Notes: generated from the letters alone by a model not told the origin. Positions 1-7,548 are shown, counted from the stretch's first letter. The stretch: 10,062 nt of DNA from DATJJW01 sp035491935 (GCA_035491935.1 DATJJW010000113.1:1-10062), one strand, 5' to 3'. A program made the numbers and translations.

Positions 1-171
1 CGAACACGCAAATATCCGATCGATAAGCATCTCTACGCACAGAGGCACTTGGTCGAATGTTGCTTCTCCAAGCTCAAGCAGTTTCGGCGTGTCGCTACCC
101 GATATGAAAAGACGGCCAGGAATTACCTGGCCGTCGTGACAATCGCAGCTACCGTCCTGTGGCTCAAATAA
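1..171 (+). CDS. IS5-family DDE transposase, C-terminal 56 residues (partial)
   Basis: Frame 1 is open from the window edge to TAA at 169-171. The fragment carries the complete signature Y(2)R(3)E(6)K of IS4/IS5-type DDE transposases: Y12, R15, E19 (third catalytic acidic residue) and K26 of the visible peptide, followed by KQFRRVATRYEKTARNYLA, a typical tail of this family. The enzyme cuts and joins the IS ends. The coding region stops 14 bp before the IS end, as expected for a compact IS. The N-terminus and the first two catalytic Asp residues are outside the window, so intactness cannot be judged. Confidence 0.88.
   Translation, partial: RTRKYPIDKHLYAQRHLVECCFSKLKQFRRVATRYEKTARNYLAVVTIAATVLWLK
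107..135 (-). terminator. Hairpin plus T-run inside left IS, facing the cyclase gene
   Basis: GACGGCCAGG (111-120) and CCTGGCCGTC (126-135) form a perfect 10-bp stem with a 5-nt loop. Read on the minus strand, the direction of the cyclase gene, the stem is followed by TTTT (110-107), the layout of a Rho-independent terminator. It lies 50 bp past the cyclase stop codon. On the plus strand no T-run follows, so transposase mRNA should not be stopped here. The sequence also codes for transposase residues, so it serves two purposes if the terminator works. Activity is inferred from structure only. Confidence 0.6.
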
Positions 172-184
172 CTGGCCACACTTC

Positions 185-1096
185 CTAGAGGTCGACGGCG
201 CAGACCTGGTTGCGGCCGTTGTGCTTGGCGGCATAGAGCTGCTCGTCGGCGCGCTGGATCACGTCGGCCGGCGTCGTGTCCTGCCGGCAGCGCAATGTTA
301 CCAACCCCAGGCTGGCGGTGACATAGGGCGCTGCCGACGAGCGTTCATGGGGGATGGCCAGCGCGGCGATGCCGGCGCGGATGCGCTCGGCCACGGCTTT
401 GGCGCCGTCATGTTCCGTCTCCGGCAGGATGCAGGCGAATTCCTCGCCGCCATAGCGCGCGCCGATATCGGTCGGGCGGCCCAGCACCGTCGGGATGACA
501 CCGCCGACGCTGCGCAGACAATCGTCGCCCGCCAGGTGCCCATAGCCGTCGTTGAACAGCTTGAAATGGTCGACATCGAACATGATGAGCGACAACAGGC
601 TGCCGCCGCGCGATAGACGCCGGCATTCGATGTCGAGCGCGTGGTCGAAATGCCGGCGGTTGTAGAGGCCGGTCAGGCCATCGGTGAAGGCAAGCCGCCT
701 CAACGTCGCCTGCGCCCGGTGCAGCGCCACCTGATTGCGCACCCGTACCTGCACCACCGGCGGCGAGATCGGCTTGCTGATATAATCCATGGCGCCGAGC
801 TCCAGCCCGCGTGCCTCGGCCACGACATCGCCCAAGGAGGTGACGAAGATCACCGGGATCTCGGCGGTATGCGGCTGGTCCTTCAACCGCGCCAGCACCG
901 CATAGCCGTCCATGCCCGGCATGACCACGTCGAGCAGGATCACCTCCGGCCGCAGTGACGCGGCCAACTCCAGCGCCTCCTCGCCGGATGTCGCGAAGAC
1001 CAGTTCGCATTGCTCGTCCAGCGCCTCGGCCAGGATCTCGATATTGGCCGGCTCGTCATCGACGATCAGCACCGTAGCCCGACGTTCATCGCTCAT
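185..1096 (-). CDS. Response regulator diguanylate cyclase (REC-GGDEF, PleD-like)
   Basis: A 303-residue cytoplasmic enzyme that should make cyclic-di-GMP from two GTP when phosphorylated. The receiver domain (about 8-125) has D13/D14, phosphoacceptor D56, T86 and K108. The GGDEF domain (about 135-300) has the active-site GGEEF at 216-220 and, five residues upstream, an RxxD inhibitory site (R207-D210), so feedback inhibition by c-di-GMP is expected. There is one receiver, where Caulobacter PleD has two. The ATG overlaps the kinase stop codon (ATGA), with GAGGAG 8 nt upstream at 1105-1110, so the pair is probably translationally coupled and the kinase is the obvious phosphodonor. The stop codon TAG is formed at the IS junction: TA (187-186) is host sequence and the G (185) is the first IS base. 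The GGDEF domain looks complete, so at most a short tail was lost. Confidence 0.93.
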   Translation of the reverse strand: MSDERRATVLIVDDEPANIEILAEALDEQCELVFATSGEEALELAASLRPEVILLDVVMPGMDGYAVLARLKDQPHTAEIPVIFVTSLGDVVAEARGLELGAMDYISKPISPPVVQVRVRNQVALHRAQATLRRLAFTDGLTGLYNRRHFDHALDIECRRLSRGGSLLSLIMFDVDHFKLFNDGYGHLAGDDCLRSVGGVIPTVLGRPTDIGARYGGEEFACILPETEHDGAKAVAERIRAGIAALAIPHERSSAAPYVTASLGLVTLRCRQDTTPADVIQRADEQLYAAKHNGRNQVCAVDL

Positions 1097-4000
1097 GCAC
1101 CGGTCTCCTCAGCCAGCTTGGTGCCGATCGCATCCAGCGGCGCCCGTGTCGCGGGGAAATCGAGCGCGTCGAGCGCCTTCGACATGGCGACGAGCTCGGC
1201 ATCGAAACCGCCGCCCTCCAAAATGCTGCGCAGGACCTGGAAGCGCTTGCGCGCCGACAGGCTCTTGCGGTCGAGCAGGTGCTTGAGTTCGACGACCGCA
1301 ACCCGGGCCGCGGCGATGTCGACCTGCCGGCCAGGCACGGCCGATGGCACGTTCTCCGCGATTGGCGTCAGCCCGGCAATCGCCGCCAACGCCTCCGTCA
1401 AATATGCCTCGACTTGCGCGAGCGCCGGTTCCAGATCCTGCCCCGCCCCCTGGCCGCAGCGATATTCCAGATCCTTGCACGCCCGGAACAGCGCCTGCGC
1501 CTCCAGGCTGCCGGCGACGCCGCCCATGGTGTGGACGAGCCTTCCCGCGCCGGCCAAATCGCCGGCAACGACAAGGCGGCGGAGTTCGGTGGCGCCCCCC
1601 GCATAGGTCTCGGCAAAAACCAGCATCAGGCGCCTCAGCAGGCTGCGTTTGCCATTGAGGCGCAGCAGCGCCGCCGGCAGGTCGAAGGGCGGCAGGCTGT
1701 CGGGCAATGTGGCGCTGTCAGTGTCCGGGCCGGCCGCCGGCTGCGCGGCCACAGGCTCGTCGGCGGATCTCGGCTTGATCCAATGGTTGAGCGCGTCCAT
1801 CAGGCGTTCGGGATCGATCGGCTTGGCCAAATGGTCGTCCATGCCGGCCTCGAAGCAACGTTGGCGCTCGGCGCCCATGGCATGGGCCGTCATGGCGATG
1901 ATCGGCACGTGGCTGTCGCCCAACGCAGCCCGGATCCGCCGGGTCGCCTCCAGCCCGTCCATCTCCGGCATCTGGATGTCCATCAGCACCGCGGCATAGC
2001 GTGCCGGCTCGGCGGTCACCGTCTCGACCGCCAGCCTGCCGTTGCCGACGATATCGACGGCGACGCCGAAGCCGGTCAGCAGTTCCTCGGCGATCTGCTG
2101 GTTGATCTTGTTGTCCTCGGCCAGCAATACGCGGGCGCCGCGCGCATGAACCGCCAGTTCCGTCGCCCGGCCGCCGCCGACCGGCAAAGCCGTGGGACTT
2201 TGGCTGCCAAGGTTCTGGCCGCCGAATACCGAGGCAATGGTATCGAGCAGCATGGATTGGCTGACCGGCTTGACCAGGAAAGCCCGGATGTCGAGCTGCT
2301 CGGCTCGGGCCATCACCTCATCGCGCCCGAAAGCGGTGACCATGAACACGGTCGGCGTGCGCGGGATGCGCGGATCGGCCTTGATGAGCCGCGTCGCCTC
2401 GATGCCGTCCAGCTCCGGCATCTGCCAATCCATCAGCACGAGGTTGAAGGGCGCGCCCACGCCGGACGCCTCCTGCAGCAGACGGATCGCCTCCTGTCCA
2501 CTGGAGGCTGCCGCGACCTCCATCGACCAGGACGACAACGCCCCGACCAGGATGTGGCGCGAGGTCTCGTTATCGTCGACCACCATCACTTTGAGGTTGC
2601 GGAAATCGCGTGTCTGCGTCGGCGCCTCGGCCGACGCGTCCGTCAAGCCGAAGCGCGTCTGGAAGCGGAAGGTGCTGCCGAAGCTCGGTACGCTCTCGAC
2701 CGTGATATGGCCGCCCATCATCTCCGCCAGCCTGGCGCTGATGGCGAGGCCGAGGCCGGTACCGCCGAAGCGGCGCGTCGTCGACATATCGGCCTGGGAG
2801 AAGGATTCGAACAGGCGCGACATCTGCTGCGGTGTCATGCCGATGCCGGTATCGCGCACGATGAAGGTCAGGACCGCCTCGTCCGTGCCCATGTCGTTCA
2901 GCTCGACCGAAACGACGACCTCGCCGGCCTCGGTGAACTTGACGGCGTTGCTGACCAGGTTGAGCAGGATCTGCCCCAGCCGCAGCGGATCGCCCAGCAG
3001 CGCATGCGGTATGTCGGACGGCACGGCGTAGAGAAACTCGATGCCCTTCTCCGCCGCGCGCTGCGCCGTCACGTTCGCGACACTCTCCAGCACCGCATGC
3101 AGGTCGAATTCGATGCGCTCCAGCGTCAGCTTGCCGGCTTCGATCTTCGAGAAATCGAGGATGTCGTTGATGATGCCGAGCAAGGAGGTGGCCGAAGTGT
3201 GGATCTTGCCGAGATAATCCTGCTGCTTGGGTTCGAGCGGGGTGCGCAGCGCCAGATGGCTCAAGCCGATGATCGCATTCATCGGCGTGCGGATCTCATG
3301 GCTCATATTGGCCAGGAACTCGCTCTTGGCGCGCGTCCCTTCCTCGGCGGTCAGCCGTGCCCGGCGCATCTCCTCGCCGCTCCGTTCGAGTTGGCGGGTC
3401 ATCCGATAAGTGCGCCGGGTGATGATCGCGATGGCCAGCGCCAGCAGGAGCCAGAGTGCCACCAGGTAGCGGACGCGACCGCGCCAGGTTCTCAGCACCT
3501 CATTGACCGGGAGGCTGGCGGTCGCGATCAGCGGATAATCCGCTATCTGCCGAAAGGCGATGATGCGTATGCGATTGTCGATCGGCGATTGCTTGATCGT
3601 GGTCACCGCCGGGTGATCATCGCTCAGCAAGCTACCTTCCCAATCGACCGTGGCGATCCTCTTGCCTACATAATCCCCATGGTCCGGCGCACGGGTATAG
3701 ATGACGCCGTTGGCAGACAGCAGTGTCTGTGCGCTACCCGGCACCCGTAGCTGCATGCCCAGCAGCCGGTCGAGCAGGCTGGTCCGGACGATGGCGACCA
3801 GGACATATTGCAGATTGCCCTCGCCGTCGCGAATCGCTTCGCTGAGCGCGAAGGCCCAGTGCTTGTTATGGTCGCGTGGCTGGAAGGGATCGGAGACGAA
3901 AAGACTGCTCAACCCCTTATGAGCATGGATCGAGAAGAAGGCCCGGTCGGCAACCGAGGGCGGCTTGCCCTCGCCTGTCCAGGCGACGACGCGGCTCTCC

Positions 4001-4353
4001 GGGCCTGAGATCACCAGCAGGTCCATGATGCCGTCATTGCCGTGCCGGATCTTCAGCAGCCCGCGATGCAGCGCCTGCGGATCGCGCGGCTTGTCGAGCC
4101 CGTCCGTCGAGATCAGCACCTCCATCGCGCCGAGGAGCTGGTGGGCCATGCCGACCGTACTCTGGGTCACCAGCGCCGTATGCTCGACGATCTGCTCGGC
4201 TTCCTTGGCGCCATTGGCCAGGATCGTCTTACGGTCGAAATAGGCATAGGTAATGAACAGCAGCGCGAAGAGCGATGCGGTCGCCGCCGCGATGACGATG
4301 AACCAGTAGAGTCGAACTGGGCGTTGGGGTGCTTCGGTTGGGGCGGGCGTCAT
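1093..4353 (-). CDS. Membrane hybrid sensor histidine kinase with two receivers and Hpt
   Basis: A 1086-residue inner-membrane kinase. Order: TM helix about 15-36; a periplasmic sensor of roughly 250 residues resembling a Cache/PDC domain; TM helix about 295-312; a short linker without a clear HAMP; HisKA with H352 in HEIRTPMN; HATPase with N469, DTGIGM and GGTGLGLA; receiver 1 (D642, K695); receiver 2 (D792, K844); Hpt with H941; and a helical tail of about 85 residues. All core phosphorelay residues are present. The Hpt motif reads HTMGG where HTLKG is usual. I chose the ATG at 4353 because AGGA lies 5 nt upstream; the frame extends 12 codons further to a TTG at 4389 that lacks a Shine-Dalgarno site. 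The last gene overlap (4 bp) is with the cyclase, so the likely output is c-di-GMP. The sensed ligand cannot be predicted. Confidence 0.92.
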   Translation of the reverse strand: MTPAPTEAPQRPVRLYWFIVIAAATASLFALLFITYAYFDRKTILANGAKEAEQIVEHTALVTQSTVGMAHQLLGAMEVLISTDGLDKPRDPQALHRGLLKIRHGNDGIMDLLVISGPESRVVAWTGEGKPPSVADRAFFSIHAHKGLSSLFVSDPFQPRDHNKHWAFALSEAIRDGEGNLQYVLVAIVRTSLLDRLLGMQLRVPGSAQTLLSANGVIYTRAPDHGDYVGKRIATVDWEGSLLSDDHPAVTTIKQSPIDNRIRIIAFRQIADYPLIATASLPVNEVLRTWRGRVRYLVALWLLLALAIAIITRRTYRMTRQLERSGEEMRRARLTAEEGTRAKSEFLANMSHEIRTPMNAIIGLSHLALRTPLEPKQQDYLGKIHTSATSLLGIINDILDFSKIEAGKLTLERIEFDLHAVLESVANVTAQRAAEKGIEFLYAVPSDIPHALLGDPLRLGQILLNLVSNAVKFTEAGEVVVSVELNDMGTDEAVLTFIVRDTGIGMTPQQMSRLFESFSQADMSTTRRFGGTGLGLAISARLAEMMGGHITVESVPSFGSTFRFQTRFGLTDASAEAPTQTRDFRNLKVMVVDDNETSRHILVGALSSWSMEVAAASSGQEAIRLLQEASGVGAPFNLVLMDWQMPELDGIEATRLIKADPRIPRTPTVFMVTAFGRDEVMARAEQLDIRAFLVKPVSQSMLLDTIASVFGGQNLGSQSPTALPVGGGRATELAVHARGARVLLAEDNKINQQIAEELLTGFGVAVDIVGNGRLAVETVTAEPARYAAVLMDIQMPEMDGLEATRRIRAALGDSHVPIIAMTAHAMGAERQRCFEAGMDDHLAKPIDPERLMDALNHWIKPRSADEPVAAQPAAGPDTDSATLPDSLPPFDLPAALLRLNGKRSLLRRLMLVFAETYAGGATELRRLVVAGDLAGAGRLVHTMGGVAGSLEAQALFRACKDLEYRCGQGAGQDLEPALAQVEAYLTEALAAIAGLTPIAENVPSAVPGRQVDIAAARVAVVELKHLLDRKSLSARKRFQVLRSILEGGGFDAELVAMSKALDALDFPATRAPLDAIGTKLAEETGA

Positions 4354-4510
4354 GACCGTCCTGTCGGTAGGGCGGCCAGAGTAGCGCAAGCGCCCGGGAA
4401 GGTTAAGTCAAAGCAAAGCTGGCCAAGTCTCGCTTTCGCCTATGCCTTGTCGCCGCGGGACATCGGCCACACGTCTAGGAGCAACATTTCTCGCTCGGGA
4501 GGACCCGCCA
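4354..4510. promoter_or_regulatory. Divergent intergenic region, kinase operon / DUF72 gene
   Basis: 157 bp separate the proposed starts of the minus-strand kinase and the plus-strand DUF72 gene, so promoters for both should lie here. I see no convincing -35/-10 pair on either strand. The clear signals are the two ribosome sites: AGGA (4359-4362, minus strand) and GGGAGGA (4497-4503, plus strand). Confidence 0.4.
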
Positions 4511-5329
4511 TTGTCCGGCCACACTACATCGGCGATTCGCGCCCACCAGATTCGCGTGGGCGTCGGCGGCTGGACCTACGAGCCCTGGCGCGGCAGCTTC
4601 TACCCGGAGAAATGGGCGCAGAAGCGCGAGCTGGAATATGCCAGCCGGCACCTGACCTCGATCGAGGTCAACGGCACCTATTACGGCTCGCAAAAACCGG
4701 AGAGCTTCGCCAAATGGCATGATGAGTCGCCGGACGATTTCGTCTTCGCCCTCAAGGGGCCACGCTTCACCACCAATCGCCGGGTGCTGGCCGAGGCGAC
4801 ATCCTCCATCGAGCGCTTCTTCACCAGCGGCGTGCTGAATCTCAAGGCCAAGCTGGGACCGATCAACTGGCAATTCATGGCGACGAAGAAATTCGATCCC
4901 GATGATTTCGAGGCGTTCCTCAAGCTGCTGCCGAAGAGCGTCGAAGGCCGTTCGATCCGCCACGCGGTCGAGGTCCGCCACGACAGCTTCCGTACGTCGG
5001 AATTCGTCGAGCTGGCACGGTCCTACGAGGTCGCCATCGTGCTTGCCGCCGATAGCGAATTCCCGCAGATCGCCGACATCACCGCGCCCTTCGTCTATGC
5101 CCGCATCATGGGCACCAAGGCCGAGCATGCGGCCGGATATGCGGAATCCCAGCTCGATCGCTGGGCGTCGCGTGCCAGGGAACTCGCCACCGGCAAGGTA
5201 CCGGACCGGCTGGAGACGGCGGGCGAGCCGGCCAAACCCGCGCCGCGCGACGTCTTCCTCTATGTCATCAGCGGCCACAAGACGCTGAACCCTGCCGCCG
5301 CGATGGCGCTGATCGAGCGGTTGAAATAG
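4511..5329 (+). CDS. DUF72 domain protein (YecE-like)
   Basis: A 272-residue soluble protein of the DUF72 family, which has a TIM-barrel-like fold and no settled biochemical role. Family landmarks are visible: VGVGGWTYEPWRGSFYP near residues 16-32, IEVNGTYYGSQ near 51-61, FALKGPRF near 79-86, HAVEVRHDSF in the middle and a C-terminal YVISGHKTLNPAA. I chose a TTG start at 4511 because GGGAGGA (4497-4503) lies 7 nt upstream. The frame also extends to an ATG at 4442, which would add 23 residues of poor family likeness and has no ribosome site. The length from TTG fits the family. It is a single-gene unit, divergent from the kinase and convergent with the nitronate monooxygenase gene, only 3 bp away. 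No function is proposed. Confidence 0.88.
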   Translation: MSGHTTSAIRAHQIRVGVGGWTYEPWRGSFYPEKWAQKRELEYASRHLTSIEVNGTYYGSQKPESFAKWHDESPDDFVFALKGPRFTTNRRVLAEATSSIERFFTSGVLNLKAKLGPINWQFMATKKFDPDDFEAFLKLLPKSVEGRSIRHAVEVRHDSFRTSEFVELARSYEVAIVLAADSEFPQIADITAPFVYARIMGTKAEHAAGYAESQLDRWASRARELATGKVPDRLETAGEPAKPAPRDVFLYVISGHKTLNPAAAMALIERLK

Positions 5330-5332
5330 CGC

Positions 5333-6406
5333 TCAAGCCTGGTCGAGTTCGGCCGCCAAGGTCGCGACCAGCTTGGCCGCCGGCATGGCGCGGGCAAGCG
5401 GTGCGCCCTGCCCCGCCCATTGCGCGCCGAAGCCGAACTCGCCCTTGGCCTTGGCCGCGGCATTCAGCGCCTTACCCGCATCATAGGTGATGGGGTATGA
5501 GGGGATTTCCGCCGGATCGACCGTCGCGCCGAGTTTCGTGAACAGGTTGGCGAGGCAGCGTGCCGGCCGGCCGGAGATCGCCGCCGTCATCACCGTATGA
5601 TGGGCGGCGTCGCTCATCAGCGCCGCGCGATACCCGGCATCGGCCAGGGATTCGTCGGTGGCGACGAAGGCGGTACCAAGCTGGGCGGCCGCCGCCCCCA
5701 GATCGAGCGCCGCCTTGATGCCGGCGCCGTCCATGATGCCACCGGCGGCGATCACCGGCACGTCGAGGTTGCGGGCGAGCACCCGGGTCAGCGCCATGGT
5801 GCCGAGACGGTCATCCGCCGCATCGGTCTCGAAGACGCCGCGATGGCCACCTGCCTCATAGCCCTGGGCGACGATCGCCTGCACGCCGGCCGCGACCAGC
5901 GCCTGCGCATCGGCGAGATTCGTCGCCGAGCCCAGGAGCACGATGCCGGCATCGCGCAGCGCCCGGATACGATCCTCCCCCGGCAGGCCGAAATGGAAGC
6001 TGACGATCGACGGCTTCTCTCGCAGCAGCATGGCCAGCATGGCGTCGTCGATAACGAAGCTCCTGTAGATCTCGGTCAGTTGCCTGGGCGGCTCGGCGCC
6101 GAAACGCGTGAATGCCGGCCGCAGCTTCTCGATCCAGCGGGCTTCGACCCCGGCATCGGGCGTGGCCGGCCGGTGGCAGAAGACGTTGACGTTGAAGGCA
6201 CGGTTCGAACGCTCGCGGACGCCGGCGATCGCCCTGCCCGCGGCATCGGCCGCCATGGCCGCAACGCCGATCGAGCCCAGCCCGCCGGCATTGGACACGG
6301 CGGCGGCCATCTCGGGCGAGGATGTCCCGGCCATCGGCGCCTGGATGATCGGCAAATCGACCTTCAGGAGATCGAGCAGGGCTTTCGTCGCAGACGACAT
6401 GATCAT
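5333..6406 (-). CDS. Class I nitronate monooxygenase (2-nitropropane dioxygenase family)
   Basis: A 357-residue FMN-dependent TIM-barrel enzyme; the family oxidises alkyl nitronates such as propionate 3-nitronate to carbonyl compounds plus nitrite or nitrate. Visible motifs: PIIQAPMAG (19-27), SFHFGLP (136-142), QGYEAGGHRG (181-190) with the catalytic-base His at 188, and AAGGIMDGAGIKAALDLGAAAAQ... (220 on), which is the FMN phosphate region. The EAGGHRG motif points to nitronate monooxygenase rather than the related FabK enoyl reductase. The first ATG (6406) is chosen because AGAGAGGA ends 6 nt upstream; a second ATG two codons later is too far from it. It is the last gene of the SDR-tautomerase operon, starting 15 bp after the tautomerase stop. 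The true substrate is unknown. Confidence 0.88.
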   Translation of the reverse strand: MIMSSATKALLDLLKVDLPIIQAPMAGTSSPEMAAAVSNAGGLGSIGVAAMAADAAGRAIAGVRERSNRAFNVNVFCHRPATPDAGVEARWIEKLRPAFTRFGAEPPRQLTEIYRSFVIDDAMLAMLLREKPSIVSFHFGLPGEDRIRALRDAGIVLLGSATNLADAQALVAAGVQAIVAQGYEAGGHRGVFETDAADDRLGTMALTRVLARNLDVPVIAAGGIMDGAGIKAALDLGAAAAQLGTAFVATDESLADAGYRAALMSDAAHHTVMTAAISGRPARCLANLFTKLGATVDPAEIPSYPITYDAGKALNAAAKAKGEFGFGAQWAGQGAPLARAMPAAKLVATLAAELDQA

Positions 6407-6421
6407 GGTCCGTCCTCTCTC

Positions 6422-6676
6422 CTATTTTTGGGCTTCCGCTTGTTTGCGGGCGTCCGCCTGACGCCGCCGCATCTCGGTGACCGGCACGCCGCCCCAGCCC
6501 CAATTCTCGGTCTCGACCTCCTGGATCACGACGAAGGTGGCATCCAGTGGCTTGTTCAGCACGTCCAGCAGCAGGCGGCTGGCGCCGTCGATCAGACGCG
6601 CCTTCTCCTCGGCCGTGACCGCGCTTTGGCCGGGCTTGGTGCCCTCTCGGGTCACCTGGATCGTAACGATCGGCAT
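6422..6676 (-). CDS. 4-oxalocrotonate tautomerase-like protein
   Basis: An 84-residue protein that begins MPIVTIQVTREG. After removal of Met it exposes the N-terminal proline that is the general base of the tautomerase superfamily. The C-terminal half has VVIQEVETENWGWGGVPV, matching the strand-and-turn region of 4-OT, with a Trp where 4-OT has its active-site Phe50. By my alignment from memory, the 4-OT Arg39 position is a Val. It is about 20 residues longer than classical 4-OT, through an insert near residues 12-20 and a charged C-terminal tail. The ribosome site GGAGG (6683-6687) lies 6 nt before the ATG. It sits between the SDR and nitronate monooxygenase genes. A keto-enol isomerisation is likely; the substrate is not known. 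Confidence 0.87.
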   Translation of the reverse strand: MPIVTIQVTREGTKPGQSAVTAEEKARLIDGASRLLLDVLNKPLDATFVVIQEVETENWGWGGVPVTEMRRRQADARKQAEAQK

Positions 6677-6697
6677 CGCTTTCCTCCATCACTTTTG

Positions 6698-6725
6698 GGG
6701 AGGGCGGTCGAACCGGCGCCCTCCC
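6698..6725 (-). other. Intercistronic RNA hairpin upstream of the tautomerase gene
   Basis: GGGAGGGCG (6698-6706) and CGCCCTCCC (6717-6725) form a perfect 9-bp GC-rich stem around a 10-nt loop. In the operon transcript it lies between the SDR stop and the tautomerase ribosome site, ending 10 nt before GGAGG. No T-run follows on the minus strand, so it is not a standard terminator. It could stabilise or process the mRNA, or lower expression of the downstream genes; this is inference. Confidence 0.5.
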
Positions 6726-6733
6726 GACACAGC

Positions 6734-6781
6734 CTACTCCAGTGACCGGCTACTCCAGTGACCGGCTACCTCAATGACCGG
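6734..6781. repeat. Three tandem 16-bp units across the SDR stop codon
   Basis: CTACTCCAGTGACCGG occurs twice exactly (6734-6749, 6750-6765) and a third time with three mismatches (6766-6781). The third unit contains the SDR stop codon (TCA at 6771-6773 on the plus strand) and its last codons, so the array looks like a duplication of the gene's 3' end into the intergenic gap. The unit is not a multiple of three. Confidence 0.85.
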
Positions 6782-7481
6782 CGTTCTGGCCGCCATCGAC
6801 ATGCAGGATCTCGCCGGTGACGAAGCCGGCATTTTCCAGATAGAGGATCGCCTCGACGATGTCGGCGATCTCGCCCATGCGGCCGACCGGATGCATCGCG
6901 CCCAGCGCCTCATGGGTCTCGGCCCCATGCATCGGCGTCTTGATGACGCCGGGCGACACCGCGTTCACCCGGATGCCGCGCCTGGCATATTCGATGGCGA
7001 GCGATTTGGTCGCGGCGTTGAGCCCGCCCTTGGTCAGCGACGCCAGCACCGAGGGCACCTTGCTGTTGGCGTGGTCGACCAAGCTTGTCGTCACCTGAAC
7101 GATATGGCCGCTGCCATGCTGCAGCATCGCGGCCACTGCCCGCTGCGTGATGTGGAAGAAGCCGTTGAGGTTGGTCGACAGCATCTTGGCGTAATCCTCC
7201 TCCGTATAATCGGTGAAGGGCTTGGCCATGAAGATGCCGGCATTGTTGACCAGCGTGTCGACACGGCCGAAACGCTCCAGCGCCTCCGCGATGACCCGCT
7301 CGGCCGTGACCGCTTCGCCGAGGTCGCCGGCGATGGCGAGCACGTCCGGGTCGTTCGACGGCTTGATCGACCGCGAAGTCGCGACAACCCTATAGTTGCG
7401 GTCGCGATAGGCTTTGACGAGGGCGGCGCCGATGCCTTGGGACGCGCCGGTGATGATGGCGGTCTTCTGTTCGCTACCCAT
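6771..7481 (-). CDS. Short-chain dehydrogenase/reductase family protein lacking catalytic Tyr
   Basis: A 236-residue Rossmann-fold protein of the classical SDR family. It has TGASQGIG (11-18) for cofactor binding, D53, NNAG (79-82), N104, an active-site Ser/Thr cluster (TTS, 131-133), K151 and the C-terminal VNAVSPG (172-178) plus HVDGG (227-231). An Arg after the second strand (ATSR, R37) suggests NADP(H). The usual YxxxK is replaced by ASLTK: there is Ala at 147 and no Tyr anywhere between residues 98 and 164, so normal SDR proton transfer is doubtful. ATG 7481 is chosen for GGAGG (7488-7492) 6 nt upstream; the open frame runs 33 codons further, but that extension resembles no SDR. It is the first gene of the operon with tautomerase and nitronate monooxygenase, divergent from the MFS gene. 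Confidence 0.9.
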   Translation of the reverse strand: MGSEQKTAIITGASQGIGAALVKAYRDRNYRVVATSRSIKPSNDPDVLAIAGDLGEAVTAERVIAEALERFGRVDTLVNNAGIFMAKPFTDYTEEDYAKMLSTNLNGFFHITQRAVAAMLQHGSGHIVQVTTSLVDHANSKVPSVLASLTKGGLNAATKSLAIEYARRGIRVNAVSPGVIKTPMHGAETHEALGAMHPVGRMGEIADIVEAILYLENAGFVTGEILHVDGGQNAGH

Positions 7482-7548
7482 GATGGGCCTCCATTTGAGC
7501 TTTGGTGACGGCTGATCGCCGGTCGAGACCAAAGTATGTCCAAACGTT

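Larger units (their letters stand above)
1..185 (+). mobile_element. IS5-type insertion sequence, 3' end (left copy, cut by window edge)
   Basis: This is the transposase-tail end of an insertion sequence whose body lies left of the window. The same sequence returns inverted at 9924-10062, which fixes the element's end at C185: reading outward from inside the IS both copies end in CACACTTCC, followed by TA and then unrelated host sequence. The terminus GGAAGTGTGG next to a TA fits IS5-family elements that duplicate a short TA-type target; that subgroup call is from memory. The segment is visibly less GC-rich than the genes inside the window. The other terminal repeat and the outer target copy cannot be seen. 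Confidence 0.85.

Noticed and set aside
111..135. CRISPR-like or attachment-site palindrome at the window edges
   Set aside because: Only one hairpin per IS copy, embedded in transposase codons; no spacer array or integrase gene.
1279..3750. 823-codon open frame on + opposite the hybrid kinase
   Set aside because: It is an antisense shadow caused by GC-rich codon bias; composition is Arg/His/Gln-rich without domains, while the minus strand encodes a fully motif-supported kinase.
4475..5278. 267-codon open frame on - opposite the DUF72 gene
   Set aside because: No domain; the plus strand shows DUF72 landmarks throughout.
5330..5332. Terminator between the DUF72 and nitronate monooxygenase genes
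   Set aside because: Only 3 bp separate the convergent stops, and I saw no hairpin with a T-run at the gene ends.
5597..6745. 382-codon open frame on + opposite the nitronate monooxygenase and tautomerase genes
   Set aside because: Antisense shadow; both minus-strand genes carry active-site motifs and good ribosome sites.
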